47,529 bases of DNA from Lachnospiraceae bacterium (lineage in GTDB: Bacteria > Bacillota > Clostridia > Lachnospirales > Lachnospiraceae). Shown here piece by piece: positions 8,582 to 16,637 of the stretch. Made by a program: the position numbers and the translations under genes. The notes below the pieces were generated by a model that was given only the letters and a program-made list of their open reading frames with translations, made no database searches and had not been told where the DNA came from. The DNA lies in assembly GCA_017525525.1 (NCBI GenBank), contig JAFXSQ010000056.1, positions 1-47,529 on the forward strand, written 5' to 3'. Within the stretch, counting starts at the first letter, position 1. Each line of letters begins with the position of its first letter.

Positions 8582-9310
8582 CTACCCTCCCGAGCATCTT
8601 GAACAGGGCGGTATCCCTCCTGCCTCGGATTTCTTTATCCTGTACACCGTCCTTTTTAAGCCACTGCAATTCATACCGCAGTGATACTTGTCTCCCTCGT
8701 CGGTTATATACACATACTCCGAAGCCTTCGCTCCACAGAATTCACAGGGCTTATAACCCGCATCCTTTGCCTCCGAGAGCGATGCGCCATGAATACTCAA
8801 GGAAAGATGCGTACACGACCTCGACTCATGATATACCTCTTTGTTGTCCGTTATATACACATAGCTTTCCTCAGCCTCACCCGCCTCTTCTCCCTCTTTC
8901 TTGCCTGCTCCGTCATATATCCTCTGCTTTATAACATAAGTCCTGAACCGTTCCAATTTCGGCATCAGCGGAGTGTTCACAACAACCGTATAGCTTACTC
9001 TCATATACAGATAGCCGTCATCTGTATATGTTCCCAGGAAGTTAACTCCACTTTTTCCGCCGCTTATGTACCGTTCAACCAGGTCCTCGTCATCCACATA
9101 GCTTGAGAACTTCACAAAGGGAACAGCCAACGCCGCAGCCTCGCTTATGTAAGCGCTTTCCGCCGTGTACTCCGCTGTCTCCACCGCAGCCTCGTACACA
9201 CATGCCTCTGCCTGCTTTGCCATACACATCATGTACAGGCACAGGAAGAGCATCAGAAACAAGGGTGCTCCAACGACAGCCTCAACAACTGCGCTTCCCT
9301 TATTATTCAC
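8582..9310 (-). CDS. TadE-like pseudopilin with two C-terminal Ada-like Cys/His modules
   Basis: 242 residues, GTG start at 9310 with GGAGGTG 7 nt upstream. The N-terminus, NNKG|SAVVE with Glu at +5 and then a hydrophobic helix (PLFLMLFLCLYMMCM), is a TadE-type prepilin signal. After an Ala/Tyr-rich region and a Glu-rich linker (134-148) come two tandem copies of a module: YVYITD...YH...C..L...PC.FC at 149-192 and YVYITD...YHC..NC..L...PC.RC at 198-239. The pattern resembles the Ada-type metal-binding motif found at the ends of several secreted proteins. The modules should face outside the membrane. Metal binding is an inference from the residues. Confidence 0.82.
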   Translation of the reverse strand: MNNKGSAVVEAVVGAPLFLMLFLCLYMMCMAKQAEACVYEAAVETAEYTAESAYISEAAALAVPFVKFSSYVDDEDLVERYISGGKSGVNFLGTYTDDGYLYMRVSYTVVVNTPLMPKLERFRTYVIKQRIYDGAGKKEGEEAGEAEESYVYITDNKEVYHESRSCTHLSLSIHGASLSEAKDAGYKPCEFCGAKASEYVYITDEGDKYHCGMNCSGLKRTVYRIKKSEAGGIPPCSRCSGG

Positions 9311-9477
9311 AAATTTGCACCTCCCTGATTATTATTCGCATGCTCCGGAATCCCCTGATAAAAAGCACATATCAGCATGTGATTAACATACAAGCCCCTG
9401 TTTCCCCTATATTTTTATTTGGATCCATGCGCTTGGGCGGGACCCTATGCCTATCAGAGGATACCGCAGCATGCGTT

Positions 9478-10974
9478 TCAATACTCGGTAACCAAATGAT
9501 TAAAAAACTGTCTTCCGTCGTAGCTTGCCGTAAAATCAACACCGGCGGCAACCGCACAGTCAGCAATCTTAAAGCTCCCATCCTCCTTCGAGGCGTTAAG
9601 CTGCATCAAATCAAGCATCCTGTAATTTATTCTGTCCGTCTTTAACGCCATCAGTATGCATAAGAAATCCTCATAGTTAAGACCATGCTCGGCTTCCGGA
9701 ATCTCACCCGTAACCGTGTCGCTTAAGCGCTTTATGTCCGTTATCCAGTTATCGTAATTCTTGGTAAATGCAATCTTCTTTCCCGCCGCAAGCGCCCTCA
9801 CATCCGCCATGGCTTCCACATAAGACCAGCAGCCTGCAAGCAGATATTTGAGCACCGGCTCGGGAATGAGCACCAAAAACGAAAGCGTAGTGGCTATAGA
9901 TGTTACAATAGCCATCTTTTCCGCGTCCCTAACAAGGTACGCATAGCACACCGGAGTCCTTAACCATACCAGCTTATTGATTACACTTTTCATATTGTCA
10001 TAGTCCGATTTCTTCCCGGCGATCAGGTATTCCATCTCATACTTAAGCACAGTCTCCTCGTTCCGGTCGCCATTAGTCAGACTGTTAAAACAGCAACGGG
10101 CATATGCCATGGAAACCCCCGAATTATAAAGCCCCTCTCCCCAGCCTCCGCTTTCCTTCAGCCGGTCTTCAAAACGGTCTATGTTCTTAAACTTTCTATC
10201 CTCACCGAATTGTTCAAAGAGCTCGTCCAAGCCTCCCACCGAAAGCATATGTGACGGAAGCTCATCCGTTTCTATCTCCTCATCCGAAAGCTCCGTCCCC
10301 TCCGGAAGGATTATTCCGAGCAAGCCCTTTGTTTTAAGCTTCTTGGTGAATTTTCTCGGATCCTTTACCTTGAATATGCTGACCTTTTCTGCCTTGACCT
10401 CCTCACCGTTACCTCCGTTCTCATCATTATCACTGTTTTCACCCGCGCCATCTTCGGAATCGCTTTCATCATCGTCCCCTTCTTCTCCGTCCCCGCTTCC
10501 TCTTGCCTCATCTATCTCATCGATCAGCTCCCCGGGCACAGTCCCGTCGCTTCCGCCTGTTTTTTCCATAATCATATCCACCCCGGTTTCGACAGCCGCA
10601 TACTTCATGTAATCGGACATCTGCTCCTTAAGCGGCTCACACTCATCGTCATATATCATCCTAAAATCATTAAACCTGACATCGCAGTCGGTAAACGCAT
10701 CTCCCAAGTTTTCCTTATATTCGCTCAAAAGTCTCTCCTCAAGTCCCGCCTCTCCGGCTCCGCCGGCATTTTTATCAAAGAGGAGAATATGATAATGCTC
10801 GAAAATGTACCTGTTATAATCACTTTTAAGCCCTGAAACGGCAGTTCTTGCAGCGCACACAGCCTTCTCCTTTGCCGCATACAGCTGCACCGCCTTGAAT
10901 GCCACGGTAAAAAGCGGCAGCATTATCAGAACCATAAGACATAAAAACACGGTTACTCTTCCTTTATTATTCAT
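9478..10974 (-). CDS. DUF5702 protein, Tad-associated pseudopilin-like
   Basis: 498 residues. It starts MNNKGRVTVFLCLMVLIMLP, which looks like a TadE/TadG leader and membrane helix, but Phe replaces the usual +5 Glu after the predicted cleavage site. A long acidic low-complexity stretch (about 155-195) splits the protein, and a second hydrophobic segment (AIVTSIATTLSFLVLIPEP) lies near residue 360. DUF5702 proteins accompany Tad loci in Clostridia; their role is unknown, perhaps that of TadG. AGGAGG precedes the ATG. The 167 nt between this gene and the next hold no gene with a ribosome site. Confidence 0.75.
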   Translation of the reverse strand: MNNKGRVTVFLCLMVLIMLPLFTVAFKAVQLYAAKEKAVCAARTAVSGLKSDYNRYIFEHYHILLFDKNAGGAGEAGLEERLLSEYKENLGDAFTDCDVRFNDFRMIYDDECEPLKEQMSDYMKYAAVETGVDMIMEKTGGSDGTVPGELIDEIDEARGSGDGEEGDDDESDSEDGAGENSDNDENGGNGEEVKAEKVSIFKVKDPRKFTKKLKTKGLLGIILPEGTELSDEEIETDELPSHMLSVGGLDELFEQFGEDRKFKNIDRFEDRLKESGGWGEGLYNSGVSMAYARCCFNSLTNGDRNEETVLKYEMEYLIAGKKSDYDNMKSVINKLVWLRTPVCYAYLVRDAEKMAIVTSIATTLSFLVLIPEPVLKYLLAGCWSYVEAMADVRALAAGKKIAFTKNYDNWITDIKRLSDTVTGEIPEAEHGLNYEDFLCILMALKTDRINYRMLDLMQLNASKEDGSFKIADCAVAAGVDFTASYDGRQFFNHLVTEY

Positions 10975-11001
10975 AATTCTCCTCCTTTCACGTATACTCT
11001 T

Positions 11002-11175
11002 TTATCCGTAGATGCTTTTCGCGTCTTTATTTATGGAATTCCATACATTTTGCACAAGCGCAGTAATCTGGTCTCTGAATATAACCACAAGCGCCACTAA
11101 CACGACTATGATCAAGACTATCTCCACTACGCCCATTCCTTCATCTTCTTTAAAGAAGTCTTTTAATAATTGCAT
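11002..11175 (-). CDS. flp: Flp-type IVb major pilin
   Basis: A 57-residue gene. The protein begins MQLLKDFFKEDEG, then MGVVEIVLIIVVLVALVVIF; cleavage after Gly13 leaves Glu at +5 and a purely hydrophobic helix, the hallmark of Flp pilins, followed by a short polar tail (RDQITALVQNVWNSINKD). GGAGG lies 5 nt before the ATG. It lies between the TadC and DUF5702 genes, 24 and 27 nt from its neighbours. It should be the main subunit of the pilus assembled by this operon. Confidence 0.92.
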   Translation of the reverse strand: MQLLKDFFKEDEGMGVVEIVLIIVVLVALVVIFRDQITALVQNVWNSINKDAKSIYG

Positions 11176-11199
11176 ATTAATCCTCCTTTGTTTAAAAGC

Positions 11200-12663
11200 T
11201 CAGAAACCTGACACGGCCGGATATATAACTATAAGCATTGTAACCGCCAACAATATGACCATGGGGATAAGAAGTGCAGTCGATGCTTTTTCGCCCCTTT
11301 CCCGGATATTATCGCGCTGTTCCGCGACCGCCTGTCTTATCTCATCATCCATAAGCTTCAGCAATTGTTTATCATTTACCGATACGCCGTGCGACAGATT
11401 GGAAAAAAGCCTTCTGTAGCAGGGTAGCGAAAGCCTCTGCCCTAGTTCTTCGTAGGCTGACGCTTCACCCTCACCGGTTTCAATCTGATTTAAGGAATAT
11501 TTAATCTCTTCACCCATATACATTATCTTATAAATTCTTTCATCAGATTTTTTGGAGGAGTCGCCTGTTTGCAATAACTCATTTCTTTCTCCTCCTTGTT
11601 TTGCAATATAATTCAACGCTGCGCGGATTGTCATACCTGTAGCGATCAGCAGCGAAAGCCTGCTCACGAATTCGGGAAATTGAGCTTGCAGCACATCATC
11701 TCTCTCCTTCTCCTCCTCCCTAAGCCTGCCTGCTGCCAATCCTACAGTGGCGAATGCTAATACAAACCCCAATGCGAAAATCTTCAAGGTGTTCGGGATC
11801 CTGGTGTCAGACATACTTACACTTACCCCTTCGATTTCACCGGGAAGTGCGAGTTGTCTTTGGTTTCTGCCTTCTTTTTCCAGCTTCGCTAGCTCGTCCT
11901 CTATGTAAGCATACACAGTCTCTTCCTCGACCTCTTTAACTATAGTCAGGCTGTAGTCACATTCAGCCTCATAGTCAAGGTAATACGCCTTCGCTGTAAG
12001 GACCACATTCACGGCGTCTGTCGGCAGATTATCCCGAAGCACACGCCCGAAGGAGGTCAGATATTCAGGTTCATGAGAGTTCCACTCTAACCGGATTACA
12101 TCTTGCACATCCGAAAGCGGAAGCGTTATATCCCCTGTCACTTTTTCAAATGAACCGCCCTCTCCCATCACTCTTTCCTCCATTCCGAGAAACATTTCCC
12201 GGGCGCGCAAATCAAATTCCTCCCGGGTCAGCTCCACCGGAGCTACCTTAAGCGTTCCTTTCTCACTTACCTCTCCTGACGTGAGAACCAGCTCATACTC
12301 CCTTTCGCTACCGTTATAATCCTCCCTTTCCAGTACAAAATCCTGCGACTCACATGCCTCCTTTAATGAAACATTCAGGGCAAGCACCGCCGTCGCAAAT
12401 ACTATGGTAATCAAAAGAGCTATGATCTTTGCATACCGGTCTTCGGTAAGAGCTTCAAGCTCGTCGGAACCGGCCACGCGAAGCTTCCTAAGAGCACTCC
12501 GTGTCTTCTCCGGATTTAATGCACTCTTAAGCTTTGTATATATGGTAAACGCCATACCGTAAGGCACAGCGGATACACCTTTTCCTTTATATCTTTTTAT
12601 ATTTTTCCTGCTTATTGCCAAAAGAGGTATGTACAATAAGCAGATTACTACACTCACTATCAT
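11200..12663 (-). CDS. tadC: TadC-like inner-membrane platform protein with a large extracytoplasmic insertion
   Basis: Membrane platform subunit of the Tad secretion machine (T2SS-F family). The last about 180 residues carry the GspF-type domain (LREEEKERDDVLQAQFPEF, LSLLIATGMTIRAALNYI) and a final membrane helix. Unlike typical TadC (about 300 residues), this one has 487: membrane helices near 1-17, 80-97 and 295-312, and between the last two about 190 residues predicted to lie outside the membrane. The start ATG at 12663 has GAGG 7 nt upstream. The gap to tadB (180 nt) is filled by an interspersed repeat. Confidence 0.82.
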   Translation of the reverse strand: MIVSVVICLLYIPLLAISRKNIKRYKGKGVSAVPYGMAFTIYTKLKSALNPEKTRSALRKLRVAGSDELEALTEDRYAKIIALLITIVFATAVLALNVSLKEACESQDFVLEREDYNGSEREYELVLTSGEVSEKGTLKVAPVELTREEFDLRAREMFLGMEERVMGEGGSFEKVTGDITLPLSDVQDVIRLEWNSHEPEYLTSFGRVLRDNLPTDAVNVVLTAKAYYLDYEAECDYSLTIVKEVEEETVYAYIEDELAKLEKEGRNQRQLALPGEIEGVSVSMSDTRIPNTLKIFALGFVLAFATVGLAAGRLREEEKERDDVLQAQFPEFVSRLSLLIATGMTIRAALNYIAKQGGERNELLQTGDSSKKSDERIYKIMYMGEEIKYSLNQIETGEGEASAYEELGQRLSLPCYRRLFSNLSHGVSVNDKQLLKLMDDEIRQAVAEQRDNIRERGEKASTALLIPMVILLAVTMLIVIYPAVSGF

Positions 12664-12685
12664 CTGTTTTCCTCGTATAATGATT

Positions 12686-12814
12686 CTTCCTGTTGCTTCG
12701 CAAGCCCTCGCATTTCGTCATAAGGGGTACCGCTTGCGGTGGATTCCTTATGACATCGAAGGCCGGCACCGTAACGCTTCGCATTACGGTCAGCGTCACT
12801 TTGTTCAGAATGAC
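12686..12814. repeat. 129-bp interspersed hairpin repeat, copy 1, between tadB and tadC
   Basis: The first 85 nt are identical to 24673-24757; the last 44 nt are diverged. It contains an outer stem (GTCATAAGG / CCTTATGAC) with an inner CCGC-TTG-CGG, then a second hairpin (GTAA...TTAC) that reads TCAA...TTGA in the other copy, so both sides changed together. It lies in the transcribed tad operon. Small ORFs across it are by-products of the repeat. Confidence 0.85.
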
Positions 12815-12842
12815 GCCCTGTCTTATCCGTAATGACACGCTT

Positions 12843-13589
12843 TCACTTAAGCTTCTTCAATACCCTGTCCGTCAACAAGGCGGACAACAACACCAGACTT
12901 AAGCTTACCGTCATTACCAGCTTTCCCGGAAGCGTGTCGTACATCATCTCCATGTAACCGGGATTTGTAAGCCTCATATAAGCGATAATTGCAAAGGGCG
13001 TAGCAACCATAACCATGCTCTCAAGCCTCTTTGCGGCAACCATAGTCTGCACCTCCGACAACAGCATCTGCCTGTCAGCTATCCCGTCCGCGGTTCTTCT
13101 TGTCACTGCAGACATTTCTCCGCCGTAATACTTATTGATTGAAATAAGTCCCGCAAAATCCATTATCTCCTTTATCCCGTTTCTTTTACCCATTTCCCTT
13201 ATAAGCTGTTCCGGCGTTCTGCTTAAGGTAAGTCCGTGCGCCATGACAAGAAGCTCTTTTTTCATAAGCGCCGCTGCCGGCCCCGTACCGGTATAATTCT
13301 CCGAAAGCCTTATGATAGCCGTTTCAAGGGAGCGTCCGGCGTTAAGCTCTCCTGCGAGCATGACCAGAAAATCTTTGAATTCCACTGTCAGCTGATCTTT
13401 CTTTTTCTCTTTTGCCGCCTGAACATCCTTCCTGTAAAGCAGCACACATACCGGTATCGCCGGCAGGACTCCCCATACCGAATTGTATATAAGGTACGCG
13501 ATTAGCATGCATAACCCGCTGAGCTTTACTGCCTCAAGGATGTGCCACGCCGGATCAAAGCTGTTCAAGCTCCCTTTCTCCTTCTTCAT
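12843..13589 (-). CDS. tadB: TadB-like inner-membrane platform protein
   Basis: 248-residue T2SS-F family protein, partner of TadC in the membrane platform that works with the TadA ATPase. It has N-terminal hydrophobic segments (about 25-52), a cytoplasmic four-helix domain (FLVMLAGELNAGRSLETAI, YYGGEMSAVTRRTADGIAD), and two C-terminal membrane helices (VMVATPFAIIAYM and LVMTVSLSLVLLSALL). The ATG at 13589 lies inside the end of tadA (35-nt overlap), and a TTG at 13598 is too close to the weak GGGGG site, so ATG is preferred. Confidence 0.87.
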   Translation of the reverse strand: MKKEKGSLNSFDPAWHILEAVKLSGLCMLIAYLIYNSVWGVLPAIPVCVLLYRKDVQAAKEKKKDQLTVEFKDFLVMLAGELNAGRSLETAIIRLSENYTGTGPAAALMKKELLVMAHGLTLSRTPEQLIREMGKRNGIKEIMDFAGLISINKYYGGEMSAVTRRTADGIADRQMLLSEVQTMVAAKRLESMVMVATPFAIIAYMRLTNPGYMEMMYDTLPGKLVMTVSLSLVLLSALLTDRVLKKLK

Positions 13590-14802
13590 AGAGTGCAAGT
13601 ACCCCCTGACTTTCCAGTTTATGTATATTGATCATGTCATTTATCTTGGTTATCCGTCCCTTTATCCTTCCGTTTTCCTCTCCCTGCGAGATAAACTCGT
13701 ACAGAGTGTTCAATACTATCTCGTTATCCTTCACGCCCTTCACCTCACTTATACTCAAAACCCGCCGACTCTTGTCCTTAAGCCTCCCCAAATGAATCAC
13801 TACATCAACCGCGCTCGCTATCTGCTTTCTTATGGCCTCCATGGGAATATCCATTCCCGTGAGAACCATGGTCGCAAGCCGCTCTAACATGTCATACTCT
13901 GAATTTGCATGTGCAGTGGAGAGAGAACCATCGTGACCGGTATTCATAGCTTGAAGCATATCCACCGCTGCCGCATCCCTGACCTCGCCCACTATTATCC
14001 TGTCCGGGCGCATCCTCAGGCTCGTCTTGATGAGATCCCTTATGGTGATTTCATTCTCTCCGGAGCTGCTTTTGTTTCTTGTCTCAAGCCGGACAAGATT
14101 TTTCACGCCTTTGATCCTTAGCTCCGCGGAGTCCTCTATGGTTATTATCCTCTCGTCCTTCGGTATGCAGCCGGACAGCGCATTTAAGAATGTAGTCTTG
14201 CCCGAGCCGGTAGAGCCTGAAATCAGCATATTGTACTTTCCCATAACCAAGGCTTTAAATACCTTAATCATTGGCTTGTCAAACGAACCGAGCCTGCTCA
14301 GCTCCAAAAGATCCGGCTCCCTGTCGGAAAACCTCCTTATGGTAAGCGCGGGACCGTCTAGTGAAACCGGAGCCAAAACCACATTTACCCTCGAACCGTC
14401 CTTTAATCTCGCATCGACTATCGGCTCCGCTTCATTTACCTTTCTGTCGCAGTCGGCAACTATCCTCTGTATGACGCTCATCAGGCGTTCTGCGCTCTCA
14501 AAATGTCTGTCCGTAGCTATGATGTGTCCCTTTTTTTCGATAAAGATAGTCCCCGTGCCGACCAGCATAACCTCCGAAACCTCCGAATCCTCCAGAAACT
14601 CCGTAAGCACATCCAGTCTTCTGAGCGAATTAAAGAGCTCATTTCTGATCTCAAGCTTATCCTTTAAGCTAATCCGCTCCTCCTTTGTCTGCTCGAGTAT
14701 GCATCTGTCGATAAGCGTCCTTATCTCCTCATCCTTAAGGTAGTGGCTCATATCAAGCCCTTCCTCTACCCTTTCGCGAATCCGCTTTTTTATGTCTGTC
14801 AT
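13555..14802 (-). CDS. tadA: TadA/CpaF-type secretion ATPase
   Basis: Cytoplasmic hexameric ATPase of the type II/IV secretion family that powers Flp pilus assembly. At 415 residues it has the CpaF layout: N-terminal helical domain, then the ATPase core with Walker A (ISGSTGSGKTTFLNAL, near residue 203), Asp box (IITIEDSAEL), Walker B (MRPDRIIVGEVRD) and the His box (NTGHDGSLSTAHANS). All catalytic motifs look intact. The ATG at 14802 follows the tadZ stop by 2 nt; GGAGGG is about 12 nt upstream. Confidence 0.95.
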   Translation of the reverse strand: MTDIKKRIRERVEEGLDMSHYLKDEEIRTLIDRCILEQTKEERISLKDKLEIRNELFNSLRRLDVLTEFLEDSEVSEVMLVGTGTIFIEKKGHIIATDRHFESAERLMSVIQRIVADCDRKVNEAEPIVDARLKDGSRVNVVLAPVSLDGPALTIRRFSDREPDLLELSRLGSFDKPMIKVFKALVMGKYNMLISGSTGSGKTTFLNALSGCIPKDERIITIEDSAELRIKGVKNLVRLETRNKSSSGENEITIRDLIKTSLRMRPDRIIVGEVRDAAAVDMLQAMNTGHDGSLSTAHANSEYDMLERLATMVLTGMDIPMEAIRKQIASAVDVVIHLGRLKDKSRRVLSISEVKGVKDNEIVLNTLYEFISQGEENGRIKGRITKINDMINIHKLESQGVLALYEEGERELEQL

Positions 14803-14804
14803 GG

Positions 14805-15692
14805 CTATGCCAGCTCCCTCCTTATCCAAGCTGCAAGGGATGTATCATCCTGTGCAACCTGCATATACTTTATCTTTGAATTGAGCGCAGGCAGCGGGCC
14901 ATAAGAGAGCTGCTTTTTGAACACATCAAGCCTCTCGTATGCATATTCATCCTGAAGCGTGGTAACAAATATCCTGTCACAACCAAGCAGAACCTTTAAG
15001 TCCGACATGGCGCCTGTGCCCAAGTCGAAAACTATGTATCTGTAGTTCGTTCGCTCCTTCAACACAGAGATCATGAATGCCACATCCTCCCAAGAAAGCT
15101 GCCTTAATTCCAGATGCTCGGCTCCCTTAAGAAGCTCCCCTGCGTCCGGTTTGATATGGTTACAAAAACTCTCGTCCCTTCCGGCTATCATAAACAGCAA
15201 CCGGTCTATCATGAGCATCTCCTCATCCGTTCCGCGAGTCTGATAGTCCCCGAAGGCTATGTACAGGCTGTCTTTAAAGCAATTGCATATCCCCTTGGCA
15301 AGTCTGGTCTTTCCGCTTCTGCCCAAAGGCGAGCACACGCCTATCACCATCGATTGGCCCGTTACAACCTCCTGTTTTTCATGAACAAAACGGCCTTTAA
15401 GCTCATTTAGGATTTGGTCTGCTCTTGAATATTTGAACACTCCGCCTTTTCCTCGTCCCGTTGTCAAAATAAATGCCGGAAGCGTAATCTCACCGACAAG
15501 TTCCCTGCACTCCTCCGGAATAAGCAGCATGTCTATTTCATTAGACAAAGCGCTCTGTTTCAGCTGCTCGGCCGAGGAGTAACCGTAAAACGTAAAACCG
15601 CTCTCGCCATGTCCCTTCACGTCATTGACATAGGCCATAAGCCGTTGCATATAAAGGCTGTCAGTATCGAAGATTCCTACTCTTAAACCCAT
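14805..15692 (-). CDS. tadZ: TadZ/CpaE-like atypical ATPase
   Basis: ParA/MinD-superfamily protein that, in characterised Tad systems, marks the pole and recruits the pilus machinery. About 295 residues: an N-terminal receiver-like half (GLRVGIFDTDSLYMQRLM) without an obvious phosphoacceptor pattern, then an ATPase half with a Walker A-type CSPLGRSGKT near residue 120. The signature Lys of the deviant Walker A motif is replaced, as in other atypical TadZ proteins. The second in-frame ATG (15692) is 9 nt after GGAGG and is preferred to the one at 15698. Confidence 0.87.
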   Translation of the reverse strand: MGLRVGIFDTDSLYMQRLMAYVNDVKGHGESGFTFYGYSSAEQLKQSALSNEIDMLLIPEECRELVGEITLPAFILTTGRGKGGVFKYSRADQILNELKGRFVHEKQEVVTGQSMVIGVCSPLGRSGKTRLAKGICNCFKDSLYIAFGDYQTRGTDEEMLMIDRLLFMIAGRDESFCNHIKPDAGELLKGAEHLELRQLSWEDVAFMISVLKERTNYRYIVFDLGTGAMSDLKVLLGCDRIFVTTLQDEYAYERLDVFKKQLSYGPLPALNSKIKYMQVAQDDTSLAAWIRRELA

Positions 15693-15707
15693 CCTCATGC
15701 CCCTCCT

Positions 15708-16148
15708 TCAAGCCCCGTAAAGCTGCTCTGACACACAGAGAATCACCATTCCGGCCAGCGCGGGGACAGACATATGAACCTTTTGTCTTACATACACACC
15801 CTTTAGGGCATGTATAATAAGTCTTATCACACCGTACAACGCCGTCAGCAGAAACATCAAAGCCGCAACCTTTATCACCCTTCTTCCCGCAAATGCGCCG
15901 CACACGCAGAGAAGCTTTATGTCTCCGGCGCCCAGCACACGGTACTTGAAAAATATCATCAGAACCGCCGCCGGAAGAACAGCCCACAGAAGTCGCGAAG
16001 GAAGAACTGATATGCCGTTACAAGCCGCGCTCAGGCAAAGCCCGCAGATAAGTCCAGCAAGGTTAAGCCGGTTCGGTATCCTGTCTGTCTTTATATCAAA
16101 ACAGGCACAGCAAACCAGGAACAGACATAGCAAATAATCACATTCCAT
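15708..16148 (-). CDS. tadV: Prepilin peptidase of TadV/CpaA type
   Basis: A24-family membrane aspartyl protease that removes the leader of Flp and TadE-like prepilins. 146 residues with about five hydrophobic helices. The two catalytic aspartates are seen in FDIKTDRIPN (Asp18) and in GAGDIK (about residue 76). It lacks the methylase domain of larger PilD enzymes, as TadV does. First gene of the operon; GGAGG is 10 nt before the ATG, just after the structured leader at 16186-16499. Confidence 0.92.
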   Translation of the reverse strand: MECDYLLCLFLVCCACFDIKTDRIPNRLNLAGLICGLCLSAACNGISVLPSRLLWAVLPAAVLMIFFKYRVLGAGDIKLLCVCGAFAGRRVIKVAALMFLLTALYGVIRLIIHALKGVYVRQKVHMSVPALAGMVILCVSEQLYGA

Positions 16149-16533
16149 TTAATCTATTCCTCCGTTATTAAGTTTTGTTTTCAAACAACTATGCAGGTTG
16201 TCTGTAAGCCCCGATTCAAAAGTTCTTACCTCCGTACAGGACGTAAGTGTGCATATTCAGTTAGGTGCTTTCTTATTCCCAGAAATAAAAGTGTGTGGGG
16301 TTGACGCCTTATGCGGCCATCGCTGAAACTTATAGAAATCCTAAAAATCTTTACAGATTCTGTGGCCTGATCAATGTGCAAAGAACGCATGCAAGCCTAT
16401 ATTTTTAAAGCATTTTTTCATGTACAACTCATTCGTATAGGGAAACAAAATAAGTGCAGCGCGTGACTCATAATTCGTCACAGACAACCTGCACGATTGT
16501 AAGAACAATGAATACGGCATTTGCCGTAAAGAG
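16149..16533 (-). ncRNA. Long putatively structured leader of the tad operon
   Basis: About 380 nt without a gene precede tadV. On the minus strand, TGCAGGTTGTCTGT (16493-16480) is exactly complementary to ACAGACAACCTGCA (16205-16192); the pairing extends outward to about 20 bp with G-U pairs and one mismatch, closing a loop of about 270 nt. The same 5' segment can instead form a local structure: GTGCAG (16494-16489) with CTGCAC (16459-16454), enclosing GTGAC/GTCAC (16481-16463). The exclusive choice is riboswitch-like. No known riboswitch class is recognised. Confidence 0.5.
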
Positions 16534-16553
16534 AACATACCACAAATGCCGTA
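16513..16553 (-). promoter_or_regulatory. Paired operator-like palindromes at the tad promoter
   Basis: Minus strand TACGGCAAATGCCGTA (16528-16513) is a perfect palindrome located at the expected transcription start; TACGGCATTTGTGGTA (16553-16538) is a related site overlapping the -10 and spacer. Their centres are 25 bp apart. This is a typical arrangement for a dimeric repressor. Confidence 0.5.
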
Positions 16554-16562
16554 ATTTGTAAA
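16534..16562 (-). promoter_or_regulatory. Predicted promoter of the tad operon
   Basis: Minus strand TTTACA (16562-16557), a 17-nt spacer and TATGTT (16539-16534). It is the best sigma-A-like match upstream of tadV, overlaps the operator-like palindromes, and implies a leader of about 380 nt. Confidence 0.45.
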
Positions 16563-16637
16563 GACCTAATTTTTAAAAATTTGCCCGGCAGCAAGAACAA
16601 CAAGAACTCGTCACAAAGAACAATCCGCGCAAAAGGC

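Noticed and set aside
9372-9581. Short ORF between the DUF5702 and TadE-like genes.
   Set aside because: No ribosome site, overlaps the end of the DUF5702 gene, and no recognisable pilin or other motif.
12693-12902. Small ORFs beginning MLRKPSHFVIRGTACGG at 12693 and 24680, identical for 25 residues.
   Set aside because: Both are translations of the 129-bp hairpin repeat, run beyond it into unrelated sequence and lack ribosome sites.
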